From positions 1 through 64,000 of the forward strand of contig JBGSYC010000005.1 in the NCBI GenBank assembly GCA_041751095.1: a stretch of DNA of 64,000 bases, in the 5' to 3' direction. Positions within the stretch are counted from its first letter, which is position 1, and every line of letters starts with the position of its first letter. This document shows positions 56,911 through 64,000 of the stretch, one piece after another. The stretch comes from JADCRZ01 sp041751095. GTDB taxonomy: Bacteria > Bacteroidota > Bacteroidia > Chitinophagales > Chitinophagaceae. The notes beneath the pieces are model-generated. The model saw only the letters and a program-made list of their open reading frames with translations. It was not told where the DNA came from and did not search any database. Both the position numbers and the translations under genes were made by a program.

Positions 56911-57334
56911 AAACTTATTTTGGCAAAAAACGTTCATAATGTTTGATTAAACATTAAAGCGATGGTTTTTCTTTTATCTTTCTACGATCTACTATAGACT
57001 ACTATAGAACAGACCTGTAGAAAGGCTCAGTCCATAAACCCAGGAAATCAGAGCAATCCGGATGCAGAAATGTACGAAAAAAATCGTTTATGTTTCCGCA
57101 CTTCCAGTTTAACAAAAGCTTAATGAAATAGGTTACGTCTGGCACGGCATGCCTGGTGCTTATTTTATACGGTTTAAAGTAGTGATATAAGGGTTTAAGA
57201 AGGGCATACCTCCTGTATTTTCAGGCCCGAGAAAAAATCAGTTACCGGTCATGTATATCTCCCTTACGTGAGTTATAAAACAAGATAGATTTGTTTCATC
57301 GCATCAATAAATTTAAACAGTTAAAATTATCGCC
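56911..57334. other. 424-nt divergent intergenic region
   Basis: This region lies upstream of metB on one strand and of an exported hypothetical gene on the other. It contains a 10-mer CTACTATAGA repeated twice in tandem (56989-57008) and AT-rich promoter-like sequence near each gene. I looked for a SAM riboswitch next to metB and saw no convincing one. Confidence 0.4.
57286..57293 (+). promoter_or_regulatory. Possible -7 box (TAGATTTG) of the exported hypothetical gene
   Basis: TAGATTTG matches TAnnTTTG and lies 41 nt before the ATG at 57335. The -33 TTG is not evident. Confidence 0.35.
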
Positions 57335-57769
57335 ATGAAAAAAAAGTTTCTAAGTCTTGCCTGCCTGCTGGTATTCGTTTCAGCATCTTTTGCAAATCTG
57401 CCTAATGAAAAGGTTTTAAAGTCATTTAAGTCTACATTTTCAAGTCCGAGTGAAGTGAGATGGTTTGATCACGCCAATTATTTTGAAGTTACTTTTGTTC
57501 AATCGGAAATCAGATCAAATGTAAAATATGATATGGAAGGAAACTTCCTCAATTCTACGCGGTATTACAAAGAACAACAATTGCCAACCAACGTCCTGTA
57601 TAAATTGAAAAAGAGGTATCCTGGAAAGAACATTTTTGGTGTCACGGAGATTACAAGCAACGAGGATATCAGTTATTATATAAAGCTTGAAGACAGTAAA
57701 AACTGGATTACTGTAAAGGTGGATGGATACGGAAGGATGGAGCTATTCGAAAAATTCAAAAAAGCATAA
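57335..57769 (+). CDS. Exported PepSY-like (DUF2874-like) protein
   Basis: This 144-residue protein has a signal peptide ending around VSASFA-N. The mature part shows VLKSFKSTFSSPSEVRWFDH, YFEVTFV, KYDMEGNFLNSTRYY and VTEITSNEDISYYIKLED, a beta/alpha arrangement similar to small PepSY-like or DUF2874 periplasmic proteins of Bacteroidota. It is probably secreted, with an unknown partner. A strong intrinsic terminator lies 127 nt downstream. Confidence 0.8.
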   Translation: MKKKFLSLACLLVFVSASFANLPNEKVLKSFKSTFSSPSEVRWFDHANYFEVTFVQSEIRSNVKYDMEGNFLNSTRYYKEQQLPTNVLYKLKKRYPGKNIFGVTEITSNEDISYYIKLEDSKNWITVKVDGYGRMELFEKFKKA

Positions 57770-57896
57770 GCGGGTAAAAGTTCTTAAAACCTACGGATCG
57801 AGTTGTATTTACGTGCTCCATCAGAATGCAGCAACCTGGTTCAAACAGTCAAATTTTTCCTTTTAAACCACAGACGCTCCTTTACCTTCAGTCATT

Positions 57897-57926
57897 AATC
57901 CCCTGGTCAGGGGATTTTCTTTTTTG
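57897..57926 (+). terminator. Intrinsic terminator after the exported hypothetical gene
   Basis: A stem of AATCCCCTG with CAGGGGATT is followed by TTCTTTTTT on the plus strand. It overlaps the last codons and stop codon (57907-57909) of the convergent DUF2911 gene. Confidence 0.8.
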
Positions 57927-58527
57927 TTGATTTAACGGGGGGTTTAGCCTGGGCTGCTTTCTCATTTACCTTCAGAGGCAGGTTTACCATCACGGTGTCC
58001 CAGGCAACCTGCATATTGAAACCGCCTGTACTTTTTTCAAACGAGAGAGAGAAATCGTCCGCGGGGTCAGCAAGCTTTTGCACCGGCGCTTCCATCCTCA
58101 CAAGGTCATTTTTACTATCATACTTGAAGCTTCCCCATGTATCTGTTTCTTTATTTACAATAACTGTCCATTTATCAGGTTCAGGAATCGCATATATTGT
58201 ATAACGCCCTTTAGGAATGCTTTTACCTCCCATCGTGACGTCTTTAAAAAACTCAATTTCGGTAGCCTCGTTGGCACCCATTCTCCACACTTTTCCATAC
58301 TCCACAAGTTCTCCAAAAATGGTTCTTCCATTTCTTTGAGGACGACTATACATTACCCGTGCTACGATGGGTTCAGTAACTTTATTCTGGATCTTTAAAA
58401 TGGGGTAGTTTACAGGATAGTAGCTGATATCCATTGGTGATTTATCCATTGCCGGCATCTTATTTTGCGCAAAAGCGCCGGACACCATACCTATCACGAG
58501 TAAGGGAAACATCAAATACCGTTTCAT
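57907..58527 (-). CDS. Exported DUF2911 family protein
   Basis: This 206-residue protein has a signal peptide (MFPLLVIGMVSGAFAQ). It contains the DUF2911 signatures VMYSRPQRNGRTIFG, YGKVWRMGANEATEIEF and GGKSIPKGRYTIYAIP, followed by WTVIVNKETDTWGSFKYD. The function of the family is not known; it is a periplasmic beta-rich protein. The 3' end, rich in Lys/Pro, overlaps the stem of the terminator of the convergent gene. Confidence 0.9.
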   Translation of the reverse strand: MKRYLMFPLLVIGMVSGAFAQNKMPAMDKSPMDISYYPVNYPILKIQNKVTEPIVARVMYSRPQRNGRTIFGELVEYGKVWRMGANEATEIEFFKDVTMGGKSIPKGRYTIYAIPEPDKWTVIVNKETDTWGSFKYDSKNDLVRMEAPVQKLADPADDFSLSFEKSTGGFNMQVAWDTVMVNLPLKVNEKAAQAKPPVKSTKKKIP

Positions 58528-58565
58528 AAGCTTTCTGAATTTGATTATAGAAGTTGCTTTTCTGT

Positions 58566-59153
58566 TTAAAATAGTTGCAAGTTTTTTCGGGCAAAATCTG
58601 TCAATCCGGGAAAGAATACCTGGTAAAGCAGCCTTAATTCAGAATAATGTTTTTGAAAGATTCCGAAGGCAATCTCTGATTCGTACAGATACTTCGCCCT
58701 CCTTACCAGGCCTCCGAACCCGTGGTCCACGCCTTCCTCAAACTGGTAATTATATAACCAGTTATGGGTCTTCATGAAAGGAAATATTAACCTGAAGTTA
58801 ACTGGCAGGATGTTCTCGTATGCTGATAAGGAAAGGTATGTTTCTTCAGTAAAGGTCATTAGCTCAGCCGGGTTTGAAAAAACAGAAATGTCGTTGGCCA
58901 GGAAGTGATCATAAACTATATCTATAAATGCACCCGAATAAAGCCTGTATACCGGTCTGAAAAATGACATTGCCTCTTTGGTTGCCTTATTCCTGTCGGT
59001 ATATTCATCAATAGCCCTGTGTAATGCTATGCCTTTTTGGATATGCCCGCTGAACGTGAACTTTTGCCTGCCCTTCACAAAATCACTGATCATATTACCC
59101 ACTAATATTTCTGGTTCCCGGAAAGAAAGATAAGCATGGGCAAGGTAATTCAT
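58566..59153 (-). CDS. acpH: Acyl-carrier-protein phosphodiesterase-like protein
   Basis: This 195-residue helical protein begins MNYLAHAYLSF and contains GNMISDFVKG, GIALHRAIDEYTDRN and IVYDHFLA, the histidine/aspartate metal-binding pattern of the HD-like DUF479/AcpH family. AcpH removes 4'-phosphopantetheine from acyl carrier protein. It lies 38 nt upstream of the DUF2911 gene on the same strand, but no functional link is evident. Confidence 0.9.
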   Translation of the reverse strand: MNYLAHAYLSFREPEILVGNMISDFVKGRQKFTFSGHIQKGIALHRAIDEYTDRNKATKEAMSFFRPVYRLYSGAFIDIVYDHFLANDISVFSNPAELMTFTEETYLSLSAYENILPVNFRLIFPFMKTHNWLYNYQFEEGVDHGFGGLVRRAKYLYESEIAFGIFQKHYSELRLLYQVFFPGLTDFARKNLQLF

Positions 59154-59422
59154 AAGGCACTCAGTATAGGTTTCCTACAAGATAGACAGGTTCAGCCACA
59201 TCAGAACCCGGTATATATGATAACGTGCATAATTGGTTGCGGATTGTGATTCTTGTTTTAATAAGTTGATATTAACATGACTTAACCTGAAGCGATCTTA
59301 TGATCGATGATTTACTGCCGGTAATCACAGGATTGATGTTGTTACAACCATATGTCAGCATAACGTTCAAAAAAAGGATACTTTTGCGGCTTTAACTGGT
59401 TTTATCAAAAATTTACCATACC

Positions 59423-60397
59423 ATGAGCAAAGGGCCCGTATCACAATTTATTCAACATCATTACCGGCATTTCAATGCAGCCGCTTTAGTAGATGCTGCA
59501 AAAGGATACGAAAAACACCTCCTTGAAGGCGGTAAAATGATGATTACGATAGCAGGAGCCATGAGTACCGGTGAGTTAGGAGTTTCGCTTGCCGAAATAA
59601 TCCGCCAGGGAAAAGTTGATATCATCAGTTGTACCGGTGCAAACCTCGAGGAGGATATCATGAACCTGGTGGCTCACTCACACTACAGGAGAATTCCGAA
59701 TTACCGCGATCTTACGCCGCAGGAAGAATGGGACTTACTTGAAAAGGGTTTAAATCGCGTAACGGACACCTGCATACCTGAAGAAGAAGCGTTTAGAAAA
59801 ATACAGCATCATATTGTCAGCATTTGGAAGGACGCGGAGGGAAAAGGAGAGCGGTATTTTCCTCATGAATATATGTATAAGTTACTGCAGAGCGGGGTAA
59901 TGAAAGATGACTATGAAATAGACCCTAAAGACAGTTGGATGATAGCTGCCGCTGAAAAAAACCTTCCTGTCGTTGTGCCGGGGTGGGAAGACAGTACTAT
60001 GGGAAACATTTTTGCTTCCTATGTTATCAAAGGTGAAATAAAAGCAGGCACCATGAAAAGCGGAATCGAATACATGGTTTGGCTAAGCGAATGGTACAGG
60101 AGCAATTCATCTGGCAAAGGAGTGGGCTTCTTTCAGATCGGTGGGGGAATTGCCGGTGATTTCCCTATATGCGTTGTGCCTATGATGTACCAGGATCTGG
60201 AATGGCATGATGTGCCATTCTGGAGTTATTTCTGCCAGGTAAGTGATTCCACAACTTCTTACGGGTCGTACTCCGGTGCCGTTCCCAACGAAAAAATCAC
60301 GTGGGGCAAACTGGATATACAAACACCAAAGTTTGTGATAGAAAGCGATGCTACGATCGTTGTACCCTTAATTTTCGCCTATCTGCTTGGATGGTAG
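59423..60397 (+). CDS. Deoxyhypusine-synthase family protein
   Basis: This 324-residue protein fits the deoxyhypusine synthase fold, with MITIAGAMSTGELGVSLAE for NAD binding, DIISCTGANLEED, and GKGVGFFQIGGGIAGDFPI. The active-site lysine of DHS is present in the ITWGKLD motif (Lys296). Bacteria lack the eIF5A substrate, so it more likely makes a modified polyamine (homospermidine synthase activity is known for bacterial relatives) or an unknown product. It is flanked by repeats on its 3' side and lies divergently from acpH. Confidence 0.9.
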   Translation: MSKGPVSQFIQHHYRHFNAAALVDAAKGYEKHLLEGGKMMITIAGAMSTGELGVSLAEIIRQGKVDIISCTGANLEEDIMNLVAHSHYRRIPNYRDLTPQEEWDLLEKGLNRVTDTCIPEEEAFRKIQHHIVSIWKDAEGKGERYFPHEYMYKLLQSGVMKDDYEIDPKDSWMIAAAEKNLPVVVPGWEDSTMGNIFASYVIKGEIKAGTMKSGIEYMVWLSEWYRSNSSGKGVGFFQIGGGIAGDFPICVVPMMYQDLEWHDVPFWSYFCQVSDSTTSYGSYSGAVPNEKITWGKLDIQTPKFVIESDATIVVPLIFAYLLGW

Positions 60398-60491
60398 TAG
60401 TGTGGAAATGAGAGCTTCGTAAACATCCTTATTGCCGCTTGTCCGGCAATTGTACGTTAACCAAAACTGATGGGCCGGGCGGCATTTACGT

Positions 60492-60554
60492 GGCTCCTAT
60501 GGAGCCGAACTCAACCTGATCTAATCGCTATAAACACGGGGCTCCTCCGGAGCC
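60492..60554. repeat. Composite palindromic repeat, copy B1
   Basis: The order is GGCTCCTATGGAGCC (60492-60506), GAAC, an 18-nt spacer, GCTATAAACACGGG (60527-60540) and a second palindrome GGCTCCTCCGGAGCC (60540-60554). The order and the GAAC/GCTATAAACACG parts are the same as in copy A at 7136-7184. Confidence 0.8.
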
Positions 60555-60754
60555 GGCTCGTCGGCAGGTACGAAAAAATTCAATCGAACATCGATGGGCG
60601 GAGCGCATTAGACGATTGAAATAGCAGATGACGATCTCAATCATATTCGTATCAATTCCGTTACGAAACATCAACCTGATTACAAACCATCGGACGCGGT
60701 AACCACATGATTCCAACTGTCACCCCTGCCTTTGGTAAAAAGTCTGGCGGGAAT

Positions 60755-60818
60755 GGCCCCATAGGGGGCCCCCGTTTTCATAGAAAAGCATTCCCCGCGA
60801 ATCGGCTCCGTAGGAGCC
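60755..60818. repeat. Composite palindromic repeat, copy B2 (inverted)
   Basis: A variant palindrome GGCCCCATAGGGGGCC (60755-60770), then CCCGTTTTCATAG, about 20 nt of spacer, and GGCTCCGTAGGAGCC (60804-60818). The order is reversed relative to copy B1, with a diverged middle (GTTTTCATAG for GTGTTTATAGC), so the two copies form an inverted pair about 200 nt apart. Confidence 0.7.
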
Positions 60819-60872
60819 GCGTGAGAGATTCAGGCCCCCAGGCATACGTACAATTGCAACGGATTAGCTGCT

Positions 60873-62435
60873 TTATAATGGTATATCCCGCTTTAGCATG
60901 TCGTTGCGATTGGCAATTTCCCAGGCGGTTAAAAAAATGAGGTGGACCCTTTTTTCCATCAGATCATAATTGATCTTTTCGACAGTGTCTGTGGGCCGGT
61001 GGTAGTCAGCATGAGTTCCGTTAAAGTAAAAAAGGATCGGAACGCCTTTGCGGGCAAAATTGTAATGATCGCTTCGATAATATATCCTCTCCGGGTCTTT
61101 AGGGTCATTATACTTGTAATCAAGTTCCAGGCGGGTGACGCTGTCATTAACAGCTTCACTGATTTTTTTCAAGTCAGTGCTTAACTTGTTGTCACCAATG
61201 ATATAAACATAGTTCATAGAATCTCCGTAAGTCCGCTTTGGATCAATTCTGCCCACCATGTCTGTATTGAGGTTTGCTGATGTTTTGTTAAGTGGCACTA
61301 CAGGGTTCTCGGAGAAATATTTTGAGCCCCATAGTCCTTTTTCTTCTCCCGATACAGCCATGAAGACGATCGTCCTGCGTGGCCCGTGTCCTTCAGCCTT
61401 TGCCTTTGCAAATGCTTCAGCCATTTCCAGCACTGCAACCGTTCCACTCCCGTCGTCGTCGGCTCCATAATAAATAAGATCGCCCCTCGTGCCCAGGTGA
61501 TCGTAGTGGGCAGTCAGCAAAACGTACTCATCCTTCTTATCGGTTCCTTCAAGCATAGCGAGCACGTTGGTACTATTGGCTTTTATAAAACCTTTTTCCT
61601 CGTAACGAAGAGACACCCGTTTTCTAACACTCCGAAGATCCGGGCGCGTAAAGGGTTGGCTGTCGTCAAGTTTACCAATGATGCTATCAGCATAAACAGG
61701 TGAGAAAATATCCCTGAATAATTGATGTGAAATAGTGGCTGTTGGTAAGTTATTCAGGGCTATTCTTTCTTTGTCGGGCAGATACAACCTGGTTACCGCC
61801 AGATTAGATGCTGTACCAGAATCGATGGTAACTATGGTGGGCGAGATCACCAAAACTGCTTTTGCGCCGTTTCTTTCTGCGAGTGTGATTTTCTGATTCA
61901 GCGCAGACCATGCCGACCTTCTGTCTGAACCGGAAATGATGTATTTTCCGTTCTGGCGGGGTTCACCTGATGCCAAAACTACAATAGCTCCCCTGACATC
62001 AAGATTATTATAATCGTTGTAAGCCTGGTCTGTAATTCCATACCCCGCAAACACGACCTTCCGTGATTTCACCTTTTTGTTTTGATTAACATCGGCAGAC
62101 ATCATGTAGTCGCGGCCGAGATGATAATTTTTCCCTGCGATCTTAAGTCTCCCCGACAGCATGCTGTCTTTCATCAGATCATAGCGTTGTTCAAATGATC
62201 CATTATTTCCGGGAGTTAACCCCATCAATTTGAACTGACTTTCAATATAAGCGGCAGCCTTTTTCTGTCCGTCAGTAGCCGTTTCCCGGCCTTCCATTTC
62301 CGGGCCGGCGATGACATAAAGATGTCTTTTCAAATCTGCGGCTGTAATGGTTTTGGAATAATTCACGGCGGTATCCTGAGATATACCCCAAAAGCCCGTG
62401 AGTAATCCTATGAAAGTAAAAAAGCTCTTGCGCAT
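60873..62435 (-). CDS. M28 family zinc aminopeptidase, exported
   Basis: This 520-residue protein has a signal peptide (FFTFIGLLTGFWGISQD), an N-terminal domain, an inserted PA-like domain (about 130-250) and the M28 catalytic domain. Zinc ligands and catalytic residues are visible: TAHYDHLG, YGADDDGSG, SGEEKGLWGSKYF, NTDMVGR and the C-terminal HADYHRPTDT. It removes N-terminal residues from peptides in the periplasm or outside. It stands 57 nt downstream of tatC on the same strand, followed by the repeat-rich gap. Confidence 0.94.
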   Translation of the reverse strand: MRKSFFTFIGLLTGFWGISQDTAVNYSKTITAADLKRHLYVIAGPEMEGRETATDGQKKAAAYIESQFKLMGLTPGNNGSFEQRYDLMKDSMLSGRLKIAGKNYHLGRDYMMSADVNQNKKVKSRKVVFAGYGITDQAYNDYNNLDVRGAIVVLASGEPRQNGKYIISGSDRRSAWSALNQKITLAERNGAKAVLVISPTIVTIDSGTASNLAVTRLYLPDKERIALNNLPTATISHQLFRDIFSPVYADSIIGKLDDSQPFTRPDLRSVRKRVSLRYEEKGFIKANSTNVLAMLEGTDKKDEYVLLTAHYDHLGTRGDLIYYGADDDGSGTVAVLEMAEAFAKAKAEGHGPRRTIVFMAVSGEEKGLWGSKYFSENPVVPLNKTSANLNTDMVGRIDPKRTYGDSMNYVYIIGDNKLSTDLKKISEAVNDSVTRLELDYKYNDPKDPERIYYRSDHYNFARKGVPILFYFNGTHADYHRPTDTVEKINYDLMEKRVHLIFLTAWEIANRNDMLKRDIPL

Positions 62436-62492
62436 GTAAACTTTTTAGAACGCCAATCTGATGTAGTGGTCAGGGCGCGGAAATTATAACGG

Positions 62493-63356
62493 TCAGCCCC
62501 ACTCGTTTTGCTCATCTTCTATTAAAACTTTCTCTTCCTGGTCTTTTATAGCTCTGCCTGAAATCCAGATACTGATCTCATAAAGGCCAAGCAGGGGCAG
62601 TGTAACGATCAACTGGCTGATTACATCGGGTGGCGTAATCACGGCAGCAATTATCAACAGGATCACAAATGCATATTTCCGGTTAACACGTAAAAAAGAG
62701 GGCGAAAGAACCCCAACTTTGGAAAGGAAAAATACAACGAGTGGCAACTGAAAAATTATGCCGGCGCCCAAAACAAGAGAAACGATGTTATCGGTATAGT
62801 CGCTGATGGTAAAAGTATTCTTGATGAGGGGGCTGAGTGTATAGGCAGCAAAAAAATTGATCGTATAAGGAGCTATCAGAAAATACCCAAACGATACGCC
62901 TAAAAAGAAAAGCAGCGAAACCCAGAAAATTACGCCACGGGTCTTCTTTTGTTCTTTAGGGGTAAGAGCAGGTTTGGTAAACCGCCAGAACTCCCAGAAT
63001 ATGTATGGAAAACCGATGATGAATCCCCCGACCATGGAGATGGTAAAGCTCATCATAAACTGGCTGCTCATTTCCGTACTGATCAGCGTAAGATTGATAT
63101 CCCCCAGGCACAGGGCATTTCCCAATCCAAGATAATGACTGGTGTTACACAACACCCTGTATGTAATGAAGTCTTTGTGTGCCGGCCCCATCACAATTTT
63201 GTTATAGAAGAAGTCGAGGTTTAGGAATACGACTACAGTACCAACCAACAGGGCTATTACGGCCCGCATGATGTGCCATCGCAGCTCTTCAAGATGGTCG
63301 ACAAAAGACATCTCTGCCTTCTCCGGTGAATTTTTAAAAAATTTAGTCAGTGCCAT
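62493..63356 (-). CDS. tatC: Sec-independent protein translocase TatC
   Basis: This 287-residue inner-membrane protein has six predicted helices. The N-terminal MSFVDHLEELRWHIMRAV motif and the later EFWRFTKPALTPKEQK stretch are strongly conserved in TatC, the twin-arginine receptor. It needs TatA/B-type partners not in this window. The DUF1501 protein at 9678-11132 carries a Tat-like signal and is a plausible client. A TAATTTTG box lies 20 nt upstream of the start. Confidence 0.95.
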   Translation of the reverse strand: MALTKFFKNSPEKAEMSFVDHLEELRWHIMRAVIALLVGTVVVFLNLDFFYNKIVMGPAHKDFITYRVLCNTSHYLGLGNALCLGDINLTLISTEMSSQFMMSFTISMVGGFIIGFPYIFWEFWRFTKPALTPKEQKKTRGVIFWVSLLFFLGVSFGYFLIAPYTINFFAAYTLSPLIKNTFTISDYTDNIVSLVLGAGIIFQLPLVVFFLSKVGVLSPSFLRVNRKYAFVILLIIAAVITPPDVISQLIVTLPLLGLYEISIWISGRAIKDQEEKVLIEDEQNEWG

Positions 63357-63375
63357 TTAGTAATTTAAAGCGGGG

Positions 63376-63383
63376 CAAAATTA
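63376..63383 (-). promoter_or_regulatory. Possible -7 box (TAATTTTG) of tatC
   Basis: TAATTTTG on the minus strand matches TAnnTTTG, 20 nt before the tatC start. No TTG appears at the -33 distance. Confidence 0.35.
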
Positions 63384-63593
63384 GTGTTTATGAATGATAC
63401 GCGCCCTAATTTACGGGTTAACCGTTGATAACGATTTGCGTCACCTGGCCTTCATCATACAACCATCGATGTTTGAGGAATTGATAAGATTACGGAAGGG
63501 AAAAGGATAAAATTGCGTCAATACCCTGAACTCGTGAAGTTCTTATTTCTATGGAATCCTAAGGGGCAGGCGCTTACATTTGAAAGAGTTGCC

Positions 63594-64000
63594 TCATTTT
63601 AGTATTTTCAGCTTAACCATTTCAATTCTTGTATCGCTAACACCCATTATATCAAACTCGTAGTCGCCGATAATGATCCGCTCCTTCAGCCTGGGAATGG
63701 TTTCATGTTTATGGATGATCAGTCCGGATAGTGTTTCTGATTCATTTTCAGGAAGTTCCAGTTCATACTTTTCGTTCAGATAATCCAGTTCCAGCCGGCC
63801 GGAAAATATATATTCTTCGTTAGACAATTTCTTCTCCTCAAAATCCTCTGTATCATATTCGTCTTTTATCTCCCCAAAAATTTCCTCCAGCAGGTCTTCC
63901 ATGGTAACAATCCCGGCAGTTCCACCGAATTCGTCAACCACCCAGGCAATACTTTTTCTTTCTTTTGAGAATTTGGAAATGAGCCCTGTGGCGCTCATGC
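63594..64000 (-). CDS. CorC/GldE-like hemolysin-family protein, C-terminal part
   Basis: Only the last ~135 residues are in the window; the frame runs off the right edge. The visible part is the end of a CBS-domain pair (SIAWVVDEFGGTAGIVTMEDLLEEIFGEIKDEYD) followed by the CorC_HlyC transporter-associated domain (FSGRLELDYLNEKYEL, ESETLSGLIIHKHETIPRL, IEMVKLKIL). Such proteins are DUF21-CBS membrane proteins linked to magnesium/cobalt efflux; in this phylum one of them, GldE, takes part in gliding. Which member this is cannot be settled without the N-terminal half. Confidence 0.9.
   Translation of the reverse strand, partial: MSATGLISKFSKERKSIAWVVDEFGGTAGIVTMEDLLEEIFGEIKDEYDTEDFEEKKLSNEEYIFSGRLELDYLNEKYELELPENESETLSGLIIHKHETIPRLKERIIIGDYEFDIMGVSDTRIEMVKLKILK

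Noticed and set aside
56911..57334. Possible SAM riboswitch upstream of metB
   Set aside because: I could not find the conserved core of any SAM riboswitch class in the region.

Overview
The window looks like chromosomal DNA of a Bacteroidota bacterium, most likely family Chitinophagaceae. The evidence is two SusC/SusD outer-membrane pairs, lipoproteins with Bacteroidota-type lipoboxes, TAnnTTTG promoter boxes, a carotenoid cluster of the type found in yellow Bacteroidota, and the alaS/M23 peptidase/MerR and birA/rsfS/ftsH/LUD neighbourhoods I associate with this group. The family-level placement is my inference. I see no rRNA, tRNA, CRISPR array, prophage or insertion sequence.

Layout. Positions 1-222 hold a truncated remnant of a DUF1016 (YhcG-like) nuclease, abutting an MFS transporter. 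Positions 2.1-13.4 kb hold a SusC/SusD pair followed by three secreted proteins of a type first noted in planctomycetes (PSCyt1/DUF1549/DUF1553, DUF1501, and a DUF2231-cytochrome c-LRR fusion). A second SusD/SusC pair lies on the opposite strand (14.0-18.7 kb). Positions 19.2-23.2 kb hold a small glycan locus (glycosyltransferase, AsnB, nucleotide-sugar epimerase), followed by xylA and xylB.

Positions 26.7-33.3 kb carry a zeaxanthin-type carotenoid cluster, all on the minus strand: a MerR/B12-binding regulator resembling CarH, an ECF sigma factor, crtI, crtB, idi, crtZ and crtY. Together they could convert IPP/DMAPP-derived GGPP to zeaxanthin, although no GGPP synthase is present here. The two regulator genes share an 18-19 nt upstream element that is a good operator candidate.

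The rest (33.5-64 kb) is mostly housekeeping: a TlpA-like lipoprotein, gatB, a double-PDZ protein, alaS, an M23 peptidase, a MerR regulator, an LpxH-like hydrolase, a LUD protein, ftsH, rsfS, birA, a BCP peroxiredoxin, a fumarylacetoacetase-family hydrolase, a frameshifted GH9 glycosidase, a sterol-desaturase-like enzyme, a TIGR02757 protein, a cystathionine synthase/lyase, an AcpH-like protein, a deoxyhypusine-synthase-like protein, an M28 peptidase, tatC and the C-terminal end of a CorC/GldE-like protein cut by the window edge.

Non-coding structure of note: a composite palindromic repeat at about 7.1 kb and again at 60.5-60.8 kb, a perfect 28-bp palindrome at 55.69 kb, a six-copy heptamer tandem that contains a susD stop codon, and two convincing intrinsic terminators. 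I did not find a clearly new multi-gene system. The best leads are the putative light/B12 operator in the carotenoid cluster, the dispersed repeat family and the bacterial deoxyhypusine-synthase homolog.
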